Assembly (NCBI RefSeq): GCF_000170895.1
Contig: NZ_ABCS01000037.1
Location: forward strand, 20,124-84,123
Length of the DNA stretch: 64,000 nt
Direction of reading: 5' to 3'
From: Plesiocystis pacifica SIR-1
Lineage (GTDB): Bacteria > Myxococcota_A > Polyangia > Nannocystales > Nannocystaceae
Below are positions 45,042-54,443 of the stretch, piece after piece. Both the position numbers and the translations under genes were made by a program. Every line of letters starts with the position of its first letter. Position 1 is the first letter of the stretch. Below the pieces are notes generated by a model, which saw nothing but the letters and a program-made list of their open reading frames with translations, made no database searches and was not told where the DNA came from.

Positions 45042-46379
45042 ATGGGCCAGGACGATACGCCAGACAACTACGGGTACGGGTACGGCTCGGGCAACGACAA
45101 GCCCGAGCTCGCTGAGCTCTCCGAGTGCTTCGACCACGCCTTCCCCGAGCTCGACGAGAGCGTCGAACAAGACCACATCGACGCCTTCAACACGCCCGAG
45201 CCCCAAGAGCACGGAGACGCCCACGTCCACGGCGACACCGAGGACGCCCTGCCAGCGAGCGGCTACGGGCTCGGGGCGCACCCGGGCTTCGACGAAGCGC
45301 CCGACGACCTCGAAGAGCCCGACGGCCACGACTACGGCCAGCACGCGCAAGAACCCGTCGAACCCGCGCTGCCCGACGCCGGCAACGACGACGGCCCGCC
45401 CGCGGGCAACACCCCCAACGACCACGGCGTCAGCCAGCCGATCCAGTCCAAGCCGAGCGGCACCGATCGCAGCTGGCAAGCGCCCCTGGCCGTCTACGAC
45501 TTCTACGGCGCGCACCGCCGCCACAAGCCGATCAAGTCCGACTTCACCGGCCACGTGCGCACCGTCCGGGTCCGCCTGCGCGCCCGTCGAGAGGCCCCGA
45601 TCTACATCCGCAAGTGGCGGAACATCCACCAGCTCGACGTCTACGCCATGCCCGAGGACCAGCGCTACGCCAAGGTCTCGCACTCCGGCAAGATCTTCGA
45701 CTTCAACGAGGTCCTGTTCTCCGTCGAGTCGGTCAAGGGCCTGTACCGCTCGCTGTTCCCGGCCAAGGCCGCGGTCGCCGACGCCGTCCAGCGCGTCGAC
45801 CTGATCACCGCCGCCCGCCTGCGCCGCGGCAAGGGCCGGCGCTTTTCACCGGTCTCGATCTTCCTCGCCTACGCCGACGCCGACCTGTCGAGCGCGCCGC
45901 TGTTTTACTTCCTCGGCGGCGCGGACATCCTGGGCACCCCCCGGGTGCTCTACTGCGGCGACGACATGGGCCCGATCTACGGCGTGGGCGGCTTCCCCTA
46001 TACCAACCTCGCGTGCTCGAGCAACTTCTACACCGGGCTGATCGAGATGGAGAACAACGTCGATCCCAAGACCGTCAACCTGGTGATCTTCCGCCGCGGC
46101 GACACCCAGCGAGCCTCGCACCTCAACGTGTGGATCGACATCCAGCGCAAGGACCCGCGCTCGTTGACCCGCTGGGTCCTCAGCCCCCTCGACCGCCAGC
46201 TCGAGGCCGCCAAGCGCATCCACACCATCGCCCAGGGCATGAACTGCACCTTCAAGAACCCGGTGATTCAAGAGGCCCTGGGCAACAACGGGCGCCTGCT
46301 CGACTGGACCGACGCGCCCAAGCAGCGCGGCGGGGAGGTCAAGGCGGGGTACTCGGGCTGCAAGAAGAAGGGCGACTAG
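45042..46379 (+). CDS. Unknown protein with acidic, His/Pro-rich N-terminus
   Basis: 445 residues from ATG at 45042. The first ~145 residues are low complexity: Asp/Glu, His and Pro with GYGYGSG and HVHGDTED, predicted disordered. From ~148 the composition becomes ordinary (QAPLAVYDFYGAHRRHKPIKSDF ... SPVSIFLAYADADLSSAPLFYFLGGADILG) and continues to a Lys/Gly-rich tail. No signal peptide or membrane segment. I do not recognise the C-terminal domain. A His-rich metal-binding or secretion-linked N-terminus is possible, which is inference only. Confidence 0.65.
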   Translation: MGQDDTPDNYGYGYGSGNDKPELAELSECFDHAFPELDESVEQDHIDAFNTPEPQEHGDAHVHGDTEDALPASGYGLGAHPGFDEAPDDLEEPDGHDYGQHAQEPVEPALPDAGNDDGPPAGNTPNDHGVSQPIQSKPSGTDRSWQAPLAVYDFYGAHRRHKPIKSDFTGHVRTVRVRLRARREAPIYIRKWRNIHQLDVYAMPEDQRYAKVSHSGKIFDFNEVLFSVESVKGLYRSLFPAKAAVADAVQRVDLITAARLRRGKGRRFSPVSIFLAYADADLSSAPLFYFLGGADILGTPRVLYCGDDMGPIYGVGGFPYTNLACSSNFYTGLIEMENNVDPKTVNLVIFRRGDTQRASHLNVWIDIQRKDPRSLTRWVLSPLDRQLEAAKRIHTIAQGMNCTFKNPVIQEALGNNGRLLDWTDAPKQRGGEVKAGYSGCKKKGD

Positions 46380-46394
46380 CGCTCAGCCAGTCGC

Positions 46395-47918
46395 TCAACG
46401 ATCCGCGAACATCGAGATCGCCGAGTGCACCGGCCGGACCCGCCCCGCCGTCGCCGTGTCGCCGCTGCCCTGGAGCTCCGTGCTCGACAGATCCAGCGCC
46501 CGCCCGCGCAACACCATGCGCTTGGACGCGCCCCCGTCGAGGTTGGTCGCGGTGTGGCAACCCAGGGCCTGGAGCACCTCGCCGACCCCGCCGAGGGTCA
46601 TGCCGAGGGCGCGGCCAAAGTCTCGGCCGTCGACGGCGACGAACACCAAACGCTGCGCGTGGTCGAGGCCCACGGCCAGGCGCGGGAGCAGGTTCTGGTC
46701 GCCGGTCTCGTCCTGGGAGAAGGTGACCGGCGGCGCGGAGCCCCAAAAGTCTTCGCGGCGTAGATCCAAGGTGAGCGCGCCGCCTTCGAGGAGCATCGGG
46801 CCGCCCGCGATCCCGGCGACGAGGGGGCGCCCTCCAGAGCCGCGCAGGGGCTCGTAGGCGACCTCCGCCCCGACCTCGACGGTCTCCGGAGTCGGCACCA
46901 CGAAGCCGTTGAGGGGGACGGGCAAGCCGCGGCCGACCGCGACGACCCGGCGCCCGACGATCGCCAGGCTCGGCGCGTCGGGACCGATCCGCGCCCGCGA
47001 GCGGTTCCAGCGGGCGGCCTCGGCCGCGTCGAGGGGCCTGCCATCCGCGAGCCGCAGGTGGGTCCCGCCCAGGCCCAGGGGCTCGATGGCCACGCCGCCC
47101 TCGGCGTCGAGGAGCAGGGCCCCGCGGGCGAACACCGGCGGGCTGAGGCAGCGGCCCTCGCCGAGCAGCAGCCCGACCGGGTCGTAGCGCGCGCTCGGAG
47201 CCTCGATGTCCGGCTCCGAGTACAGGAAAAAGCCCCCCGAGACCGCGGCCGTGGCCCCGCGCTGGCGCGTCCACTCGGTGAAGGGCTGGCCGGCGCGCAC
47301 GCCCTCGCGGCGGTCGTCCACGGCCAGGCGCACGCGCTGGGGATCGACGCGCAGCACGTTGAGGTGCACGGGACCCTCGGCGCAGGCCTGCGCGACGCGG
47401 GCGTGCTCGAGGCCCGGGGCGACGGCCTCGAAGGCGAGGGCCCCCAACCGCTCGACCACGCTGGGCAGGTCCCGGCGACGGTGGCGGTGACGCGCGAGGT
47501 GGCTGTAGTAAAAGTCGCCCAGGGCCCGCAGCCGCAGCGCCCGCGGCCCCGGGGCGTGGACGATGCCGCGCAGGCGCTGGCGAAAGCCGACCCGCAGCAA
47601 GCGAGCGCCCGCGTCCTCGGGCGCCTCGGCGAAGGCCCCGTCGAGGCTGCGCAGGCGCCGGGCGAACATCGCCGCCTGCTTGGCGTCGACCCCGACGAGC
47701 TCCCCGGCGAGGTCCTCGAACACGGGCTCGACCAGGAGCTCGGCCTCGAGCGCGGCGAAGTCTCCGTGGGCCCGCGGCTCGGGGGGCGGCGGCGGACCGC
47801 CCCGGGGGTCCGGGGCTCGAAAGCCGTCCAGGAGCTTCAGCAAGCTGGGCTCGAGGCCCTCGGCCCGACAAAACTCGGCGCAGGGCTCGAGCCAGGAGCG
47901 CCCGTCGGCGCCGCTCAT
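46395..47918 (-). CDS. Phosphodiester glycosidase family protein (NAGPA-like)
   Basis: 507 residues from ATG at 47918. The C-terminal ~330 residues carry the NAGPA/phosphodiester-glycosidase fold with AAVSGGFFLY, VGLLLGEG and the signature AVDGRDFGRALGMTLGGVGEVLQALGCHTATNLDGGASKRMV. Enzymes with this fold remove or bind phosphodiester-linked sugars. The N-terminal ~170 residues are helical, with no signal peptide. Same strand as the acyl-CoA ligase, 37 bp downstream, probably co-transcribed. Substrate unknown. Confidence 0.82.
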   Translation of the reverse strand: MSGADGRSWLEPCAEFCRAEGLEPSLLKLLDGFRAPDPRGGPPPPPEPRAHGDFAALEAELLVEPVFEDLAGELVGVDAKQAAMFARRLRSLDGAFAEAPEDAGARLLRVGFRQRLRGIVHAPGPRALRLRALGDFYYSHLARHRHRRRDLPSVVERLGALAFEAVAPGLEHARVAQACAEGPVHLNVLRVDPQRVRLAVDDRREGVRAGQPFTEWTRQRGATAAVSGGFFLYSEPDIEAPSARYDPVGLLLGEGRCLSPPVFARGALLLDAEGGVAIEPLGLGGTHLRLADGRPLDAAEAARWNRSRARIGPDAPSLAIVGRRVVAVGRGLPVPLNGFVVPTPETVEVGAEVAYEPLRGSGGRPLVAGIAGGPMLLEGGALTLDLRREDFWGSAPPVTFSQDETGDQNLLPRLAVGLDHAQRLVFVAVDGRDFGRALGMTLGGVGEVLQALGCHTATNLDGGASKRMVLRGRALDLSSTELQGSGDTATAGRVRPVHSAISMFADR

Positions 47919-47955
47919 CGGGCCCCGCCGTCCGCGAACGCCGGGGCCGAGGCCC

Positions 47956-49761
47956 TCACTTCTTGAACGACTCGGCGTAGAAGCCGTCGAAGATGTGGCC
48001 GAACTTGCTGCTGACGACCTTGCGCTTGACCGAGAGCTTGGCGGTCAGCTCGCCCGTCTCGATCGACAGGTCGGCGTCGAGGATCTTGAACTTCTTGATG
48101 GTCTCGTAGCTGGCCAGCTCGGCGTTGGACTCGGCCACGACGCGCTCGATCTCGGCGCGGACCTTGGGGTCCTGGCTGAGCTCGGCGTAGCTGCCCGAGA
48201 GCCCGTTGTCCTTGGCGAAGCTGGTCAGGTGCTGCTCGTCGAGGGTGATCAGCGCGGAGATGAACTTGCGCCGGTCGCCGTGCACGACGCACTGCGAGAT
48301 CAGCTTGTGGACCTTGACCGCGTTCTCGATGCGCTGCGGCGGGATGTTCTTGCCGCCCGCGGTGATGATCAGGTCCTTCTTGCGGTCGGTGATGCGCAGG
48401 GTCTGGGTCCGGTCGTCGAGCTCGCCGATGTCGCCGGTGTGCAGCCAACCGTCGATGATGGTCTCCTTGGTGGCCTCCTCGTTGCGCCAGTACTCGCGCA
48501 TGACCCCGGGGCCCTGGATGAGCACCTCGCCGTCCTCGGCGATCTTGATCTTGGTGCCGGGCATGGCCTCGCCCACGGTGCCGATGCGGTTGTTGGTCGG
48601 GCGCCCGATGGTGGTCGCGGCCGAGCTCTCGGTCATGCCGTAGCCCTCGACGAGCACGATGCCGGCGTCGCGGAAGAACCACGCGATCTTCTTGGACAGC
48701 GGGGCGCCGCCAGACACCATCGCGCGCATGCGGCCGCCGAGGATGGCCTGGATGCCCTCGCCGACCTTGGAGAACACGGTCTTCTTGAGCAGGCCGAACT
48801 TGGCGCTGTCGATCAGGCCCAGCTTCTCGCCCTTCTCCTCGAGCTCGCCGTTGAGCGCCGAGACGCGCATGGCCCCCTCGAACATCTTCTTCTTGATGCC
48901 CTCGGCCGCCATGCCCTTGTCGACGACGGCGGCGTAGAACTTCTCGTAGACCCGGGGTACGCCGGCCATGAGCGTGGGCCGGACCTCGCCGAGGTTGTCG
49001 CGGATGGTGTTCATGCTCTCGGCGAAGGCGAGCACGTGGCCCGTGCCCAGCCAGCCGATCTCGAGCACCTTGGCGAACACGTGGGCCATGGGCAGGAACA
49101 ATAGCTGGATGTCGTCGGTGCGCAGCAGGCCGATCTCGGCGGTCGCCTTGGCCTCGTAGAGCATGTTCGAGTGGGTCAGGACCACGCCCTTGGGCCGCCC
49201 GGTGGTGCCGGAGGTGTAGATGATGGTCAGGATCGAGTCGGGGCTGAGGCTCGCGCTGCGCGCGTCGAGCTGCTCGTCGCTGACGGACTCACCGGCGGCC
49301 AGGAAGGCGTCCCAGGTGATGACCCAGCCGTCGTCGCTGGCGACCTCGCCCTCCCACTGCACGACCTTGACGACGCCCGCGAGGTTGTCGCGCTGCTCGA
49401 TGAACTTGGCGACCTGGTCGGCGTTTTGGGCGAACACCAGGCGCGCGCCGCTGTGGTCGGTGACGTACTGGCACTCGTCGGGCAAGTTGGAGGGGTAGAT
49501 GGGCACGGTCACCCCGCCCGCGGCGAGGATGCCCATGTCCGTGCTGATCCACCGGTAGCAGGTGTGGGCGATGACGTTGACCCGGTCGCCCGACTCGATG
49601 CCCGCGGCGATCAAGGCCTTGCCCACCTTGCGCGCGTCGGCCCACAGCTGGTTCCAGGTCACCGGGCCGTACTTCCCGTCGGCCTTGACGAGGCACGCCG
49701 TTTCCTGGCCGCGGCTTTTGGTTTGATCGAGGAGGAGGTCGAGGATCGAGTTCTTGGCCAT
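47956..49761 (-). CDS. Long-chain fatty-acid-CoA ligase
   Basis: 601 residues from ATG at 49761. AMP-forming ligase: the P-loop IIYTSGTTGRPKGVVLTHSNM, the adenylate motif EGYGMTESSA, GWLHTGD, and ITDRKKDLIITAGGKNIPPQRIEN (A8 hinge) are all intact. It activates long-chain fatty acids to acyl-CoA in the cytoplasm, for beta-oxidation or lipid synthesis. The length and order match FadD15-type ligases. A 6-bp inverted repeat lies just upstream of the start. The phosphodiester glycosidase gene follows in the same direction. Confidence 0.92.
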   Translation of the reverse strand: MAKNSILDLLLDQTKSRGQETACLVKADGKYGPVTWNQLWADARKVGKALIAAGIESGDRVNVIAHTCYRWISTDMGILAAGGVTVPIYPSNLPDECQYVTDHSGARLVFAQNADQVAKFIEQRDNLAGVVKVVQWEGEVASDDGWVITWDAFLAAGESVSDEQLDARSASLSPDSILTIIYTSGTTGRPKGVVLTHSNMLYEAKATAEIGLLRTDDIQLLFLPMAHVFAKVLEIGWLGTGHVLAFAESMNTIRDNLGEVRPTLMAGVPRVYEKFYAAVVDKGMAAEGIKKKMFEGAMRVSALNGELEEKGEKLGLIDSAKFGLLKKTVFSKVGEGIQAILGGRMRAMVSGGAPLSKKIAWFFRDAGIVLVEGYGMTESSAATTIGRPTNNRIGTVGEAMPGTKIKIAEDGEVLIQGPGVMREYWRNEEATKETIIDGWLHTGDIGELDDRTQTLRITDRKKDLIITAGGKNIPPQRIENAVKVHKLISQCVVHGDRRKFISALITLDEQHLTSFAKDNGLSGSYAELSQDPKVRAEIERVVAESNAELASYETIKKFKILDADLSIETGELTAKLSVKRKVVSSKFGHIFDGFYAESFKK

Positions 49762-50112
49762 CGCGGAGTCTCAGCTGCGCACGTGAAAAGACGTGCACGC
49801 GTGATCTAGCCGACAAGGGATGGGGTATTCAAGTGTAGTTTGTAGGCCTCTGGGCGAACAAACAGCGTTGCGCGAGGGTGAGGATGGTTCACGAGATAGC
49901 CAGATCGCGTTCCCGTGCTCGGGACCACAGCCCGCTCCAGGGCCGCGAGCGCCCGCTCGTGGCCAGGGGCGCCGCGAGCTCGCCTGCCTCGATCCGCGAC
50001 TGGCCTCCCGCAACACCCACCGAGGCGCCAACGTCGTGCCGCGGGAGTTCGCCGCGATAAACTCGCACCCACCCCCGGCCGGGCCCTCCCTCGGGCTCGC
50101 GCCCCCTTTCGC
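49762..50112. other. Divergent intergenic region, no gene seen
   Basis: 351 bp between the divergent acyl-CoA ligase and kinase-ATPase genes. GCACGT-GAAAAG-ACGTGC (49779-49796) is a 6-bp inverted repeat 18 bp before the ligase start, a possible operator. An AT-richer stretch (GTATTCAAGTGTAGTTTGTAG) at 49827-49847 is the best promoter candidate. The rest is GC-rich without open-frame or repeat signal. Confidence 0.45.
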
Positions 50113-53100
50113 ATGCGCGAGCGCACCGAGCACCCTGCCGACGAGACCATGGCGGCCGATGAGACCGCCCATGGGACACTCGACGTCACCCCGACGGGGA
50201 GCTCCCCTGGATCGATCGCCCGAAGCGGCGCGGCGGTCGGGGCCGACATCGCCATCGGCGATCGCCTCGGCGACTACGAGATCGTGCGCCGCCTCGGGGC
50301 CGGCGGCATGGGTGAGGTCTACGCCGCCCGACCCTCGAAGCGCCGCGGGCTCGGGCGTCGAGAGGGGCTCAGCGGCGCGCTGCTCGGGACGGACGCGGAC
50401 GACCTCGTCGCCCTCAAGGTCCTCGGCCGCGCGAGCCCCACGGCCCTGTACCGCTTCAAGCGCGAGTTCCGGGCCCTCGCCGACGTCGAGCACCCCAACC
50501 TCATCAGCCTCGTCGAGCTCGTCGTCCCCCGGGAGGGCAAGCCCTTTTTCACCATGGAGCTCGTCGACGGGCCGCCGTTCACGGAGTACGTGCGCGGGCG
50601 TACGCCGCCGGGGCAGCTGCCCAACCTCGTCCGCCTCGCCCGGGCCCTGCGCCAGCTCCTCGACGGCGTGCACCACCTGCACCTGTCGCAGTTCCTGCAC
50701 CGCGACCTCAAGCCCTCGAACGTGCTCGTCAACCGCGAGGGCCGGGTGGTCGTGCTCGACTTTGGCCTGGTCTCGGAGCTCACCGGCAAGGACGAGGGCC
50801 TGACCCACGACGGCGCGCTGATCGGCACGCCGGCCTACATGTCCCCGGAGCAGGCGCTCTCGGGCACGGCCGGCCCCGCCGCGGACATCTACGGCATCGG
50901 GGTGATGCTGTTCGAGTGCCTGACCGGCGAGCTGCCCTTCAAGGGCTCGAGCCTGCAGGTCATGCTCGACAAGCAAGCCGGCGAGATCCCCGATCCCGGC
51001 GCGCGCGTGACCGGCATCCCCGAGCCCCTGCGCGAGCTGTGCATGCGGATGATGGCCCTCGATCCCGAGAGCCGGCCCTCGGGGCGCGAGCTGATCGAGG
51101 CCATGGCCGCGCTCGTCCACGCCGAGGGCGGGCAGTCGTCCTCGGGCAGCAGCGCGGGGGACAGCGCGTCGGGCCAGCTGGGGACCCTCGCCCGAGGGCC
51201 GCGCACGCCCAGCCCGGGCGCGTCGATGTCGGTGGCCGTCAGCGGGCCGGGGCCGAGCGTGTCCTTCGTGGGCCGCAAGGCCGAGCTCGCCCACCTCGAG
51301 GCCTCGCTCCGCGACCTCAGCGAGGCCCGCTCCGCCGTGACCGTCCACCTCCACGGCGCCAGCGGCTTCGGCAAGTCGGCGCTGCTGAGCCGCTTTTTGT
51401 CCCGAGCCCGGCGCAAGTCCGACGCGCTGATCCTGAGCAGCCGCTGCCTCGAGCGCGAGTCCGTGCCCTACAAGGGCGTCGACGCCCTCATCGACGCATT
51501 GTCGGTGCAGCTGCGGCGCATGCACGAGCACGAGCTCGCCGCCCTCCAGCCGCCCAACCTCGCCGCGCTGACGCGCATCTTCCCCGTGCTCATGGGGGTG
51601 TGGCGGCGCAAGGGCCAGGACCAAGGCCAAGGCCAGCCTGGGGCCCCTGCCCCCGCGCCGCCCCAAGCCGAGGCCGCGGAGCTGCGCCGCCTGGGCCTCG
51701 GCGCGCTCCGGGCCCTGCTCCAGCGCATGAGCCAGCGCCGCCCGCTGGTCCTCGCCATCGACGACTTTCAGTGGGCCGACCTCGACAGCGTGCGCCTGCT
51801 GACCGCGCTGATGCGGCCCCCCGAGCCGCCGAGCGTGCTCTTGGTGCTGAGCTTCCGCGACGACCTCGAGCCGCGCTCGGAGGCCATGGCCGAGCTGCGC
51901 TCGGCGAGCGCCGTCGCCGGCCGGGACGTCCGCGAGCTCCACGTCGGGGCCCTCGCCCCCGAGGACGCCCTCGAGCTGACCGTGCAGCTGCTCGGCGAGG
52001 GCACCGACCGCGCCCAGGCGCGCGCGCTCGTCGAGCGCACCGGGGCCAACCCCTTCTTCCTCGGGCAGCTGGCGATCGGCTCGGACCTCCACCCCAGCCA
52101 GGGCGGCGAGGGCCGGGTCCAGGTCAGCCTCGACGAGGTCGTGGCCCGGCGCATCGTCGACCTCGACCCCCTGCTGCGCCGGCTCATCGCCCTCGTCGCC
52201 ATCGCCGGGGGTCCCCTGCCCCGCCCGGCCCTGGACGCGCTCCACGGCAACGACGTCGTCGTCCTCGACGCCCTGCTCGGCGAGCTCGTGCGCCTCGGCC
52301 TGCTCCGACGCACGCGCACCCACGGGAGCCTCGACCTGCGCGGGAGCGCGGCCCTGAGCCTGGCCAGCGAGGCCAGCGACGAGGCCATCGACGCCGCCCA
52401 CGGCCGCATCCGCGAGGTCGTGCTGTGCGAGCTCGAGGCCGACGAGCGCCGCGGCCTGCACCTCGAGCTCGCCCAGGCCATCGAGCCCCTGGGCGCGGAC
52501 CGGGAGACCCTCGCCGAGCACCTCGCCCGCGGCGGCGAGGCCGAGCGCGCGGCCGCCCTCGCCGAGCAGGCCGCCAAGGCGGCCGCCGACGCCCTGGCCT
52601 TCGCCCGCGCCGTCGAGCTCTACGAGCGCACCCTCGAGCTGCTGCCGCCGACGGCCCCCGGGGCCAAGCGTCGAGCCCTGCGCCTGGCCCTCGCCCAGCA
52701 GCGCATCAACCTCGGCCACGGCGCGGCGGCGGCCGAGATCATCCTCGAGCTCGCCGTGGTCGCCAAGCCCGAGCAAGCCCGCGGCCTGCACCGCCGCGCC
52801 GCCGAGCAGCTGCTCCGCGCCGGTCGCCTCGACGAGGGCCTGGACCTGAGCCGCGGCCTGTTCGAGGACGTCGGCGAGCCCATGCCCCGGAGCTTCCGCG
52901 CCGCCGTGTGGATGATCCTCCGCCAGCGCCTGCGCCTGTGGTGGCGGGACCGCTGGCGCAGGCCCCAGATCTTGCGCGAGGAGTCCGAGGTGCCCAAGGC
53001 CCTCCTCGATCGCCTCGACGTGCTGCTCAACGTCGCCACGGGCCTGGCGCTCCAGGACGTGATCTTGACCCAGGCCTTCCACGCCCGCGCCCTGGTCCTC

Positions 53101-54141
53101 GCCCGCGAGGCCGGCGAGCCCCGGCGCCTGGGCCTGGTCCTGTCCCAAGAGCACGTCGTGCACGCGGCCACGGGCCAACTCCACCGCGCGCGCCTGGGCC
53201 TGGTCGACGCCCGCGAGCTCGCGGCCAAGGTCCGCGATCCCGAGCTCGACCGCGCCATCGATCTGGCCGAGGCGATGGTCGAGTGGTTCAGCCACCGCAT
53301 GCCCGAGGCCCGCCAGCGCCTCGCCGAGCTGAGCCGGCGCATGCAGGCCGCGCCGGGGGCCGACTGGGTCCGGGCCTACGCCGCGATCCGCTACGCCGAG
53401 ACCTGCGTCTACACCGGCGAGCTCGCCGAGCTGCGCCGCGAGCTGCCCCGCTGGCTGACGACCGCGAGCGAGCACGGCAACCTCCACGAGCTCGCGTCCC
53501 TCGCCGGCATCGGGGCGACGGTGATGCTCGACTTCGACGACGGCGAGGCCGCCCAGCGCCTGCTCGATGAGGGCCGCGAGGTGTGGGAGGCCTCCCGCTA
53601 CACCATCCCCGACCTGACCCTCGACCTGTCCGGCATCAACGTCCACCTGTTCGCCGGTGAGCTCGACCAGGCCTTCGCCCTCGCCGAGCGCGTCGCCGGT
53701 CAGCTCCGCGCCTCGGGCATGCACCACGTCCCGCTGATCCGCGAGCAGGTCGTCGGCGCCCGAGGCCGCTGCGCCATGCGGGCGGCCCTGCGCGCCCCGG
53801 GCGACGGCAAGCGCGTCCAGGCCTTCGAGCGCGCCCTCGGCGAACGCTCCGACGAGGTCGACCCCCTCCAGGGCGGCGAGACCCAGCTGATGTGGGCCGC
53901 CCTCCACTCCCTGCGCGGCGACGAGGACCTGGTCCGTCGGAGCCTGCGGCGGGCGGCGGGGGAGTTCGAGCGCTTCGGCATGCAATCCCGCCTGGCCGCG
54001 GCGCAGCTTCGGCTGGCCGACATGACCCACGGCCACGAGTCGGCGGAGCTGCGCGAGGCCGGGGAGAGCTACCTGCGCTTCCAGGGGATCCAGGACCCGC
54101 GGCGCTTCGTCGAGTGGGTCAGCCCGCTCTACCGCCGCTGA
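50113..54141 (+). CDS. Ser/Thr kinase fused to STAND/AAA-type ATPase and helical repeats
   Basis: 1342 residues from ATG at 50113 (MRERTEHP); ATG at 50149 is a possible later start. Kinase domain ~54-320 with Gly loop LGAGGMG, Lys102, HRDLKPSN (196-203) and DFG (216-218), so active. A Ser/Gly linker leads to an ATPase from ~380 (SFVGRKAELAHLE) with Walker A GASGFGKS and Walker B LAIDDFQWAD, like PknK and MalT-type regulators. The last ~600 residues are helical, TPR-like. No transmembrane segment, so cytoplasmic signalling. No output DNA-binding domain is visible. The dispersed repeat copy D starts 3 bp after its stop. Confidence 0.9.
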   Translation: MRERTEHPADETMAADETAHGTLDVTPTGSSPGSIARSGAAVGADIAIGDRLGDYEIVRRLGAGGMGEVYAARPSKRRGLGRREGLSGALLGTDADDLVALKVLGRASPTALYRFKREFRALADVEHPNLISLVELVVPREGKPFFTMELVDGPPFTEYVRGRTPPGQLPNLVRLARALRQLLDGVHHLHLSQFLHRDLKPSNVLVNREGRVVVLDFGLVSELTGKDEGLTHDGALIGTPAYMSPEQALSGTAGPAADIYGIGVMLFECLTGELPFKGSSLQVMLDKQAGEIPDPGARVTGIPEPLRELCMRMMALDPESRPSGRELIEAMAALVHAEGGQSSSGSSAGDSASGQLGTLARGPRTPSPGASMSVAVSGPGPSVSFVGRKAELAHLEASLRDLSEARSAVTVHLHGASGFGKSALLSRFLSRARRKSDALILSSRCLERESVPYKGVDALIDALSVQLRRMHEHELAALQPPNLAALTRIFPVLMGVWRRKGQDQGQGQPGAPAPAPPQAEAAELRRLGLGALRALLQRMSQRRPLVLAIDDFQWADLDSVRLLTALMRPPEPPSVLLVLSFRDDLEPRSEAMAELRSASAVAGRDVRELHVGALAPEDALELTVQLLGEGTDRAQARALVERTGANPFFLGQLAIGSDLHPSQGGEGRVQVSLDEVVARRIVDLDPLLRRLIALVAIAGGPLPRPALDALHGNDVVVLDALLGELVRLGLLRRTRTHGSLDLRGSAALSLASEASDEAIDAAHGRIREVVLCELEADERRGLHLELAQAIEPLGADRETLAEHLARGGEAERAAALAEQAAKAAADALAFARAVELYERTLELLPPTAPGAKRRALRLALAQQRINLGHGAAAAEIILELAVVAKPEQARGLHRRAAEQLLRAGRLDEGLDLSRGLFEDVGEPMPRSFRAAVWMILRQRLRLWWRDRWRRPQILREESEVPKALLDRLDVLLNVATGLALQDVILTQAFHARALVLAREAGEPRRLGLVLSQEHVVHAATGQLHRARLGLVDARELAAKVRDPELDRAIDLAEAMVEWFSHRMPEARQRLAELSRRMQAAPGADWVRAYAAIRYAETCVYTGELAELRRELPRWLTTASEHGNLHELASLAGIGATVMLDFDDGEAAQRLLDEGREVWEASRYTIPDLTLDLSGINVHLFAGELDQAFALAERVAGQLRASGMHHVPLIREQVVGARGRCAMRAALRAPGDGKRVQAFERALGERSDEVDPLQGGETQLMWAALHSLRGDEDLVRRSLRRAAGEFERFGMQSRLAAAQLRLADMTHGHESAELREAGESYLRFQGIQDPRRFVEWVSPLYRR

Positions 54142-54144
54142 GCT

Positions 54145-54350
54145 CTGCTCTGCCCCCACAGGGAGCTGGAGACCGGGGCGCTCCGTCGCTGTCCGCTCCT
54201 CCGCTCTGGCTTGGTGGGCAATGACGTTCGTGCCTTCGCATGGGCGTTGGGTCGCCCCCAAGGGGGCGAATCACTCATCGGCTCTGATCAGGGTCGTGGA
54301 CGTGGGACAGGGAGGGTGTGGCGTCGTCCACGACAGCTTTAGTCGATAGA
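54145..54350 (+). repeat. Dispersed 3'-end repeat, copy D (modules 1 and 2)
   Basis: The most complete copy. It starts three bases after the kinase stop with CTCTGCCCCCACAG, continues through CGCTCCTCCGCTCTGGCTTG, a perfect hairpin TCGCCCCC-AA-GGGGGCGA (54252-54269), then module 2 with GTCGTGGACG (54293-54302) and CGTCCACGAC (54325-54334) around a conserved GGGAGGGTGTGG core. The rest of the 302-bp gap to the FIST gene is unremarkable and holds its ribosome site (GGAGG, 54431-54435). Confidence 0.78.
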
Positions 54351-54443
54351 GGGTCGCCACCGCCTCGAGACCTCGCCCCCCGTCCCGAGGTCAGGATTGC
54401 TTCGCTTCCCCCGCCGTGCTGTGATCGCCCGGAGGTAGACAGC

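Noticed and set aside
49771..54261. 1496-codon minus-strand open frame over the kinase-ATPase
   Set aside because: Composition is shadow-like and the plus strand has intact kinase and ATPase motifs.
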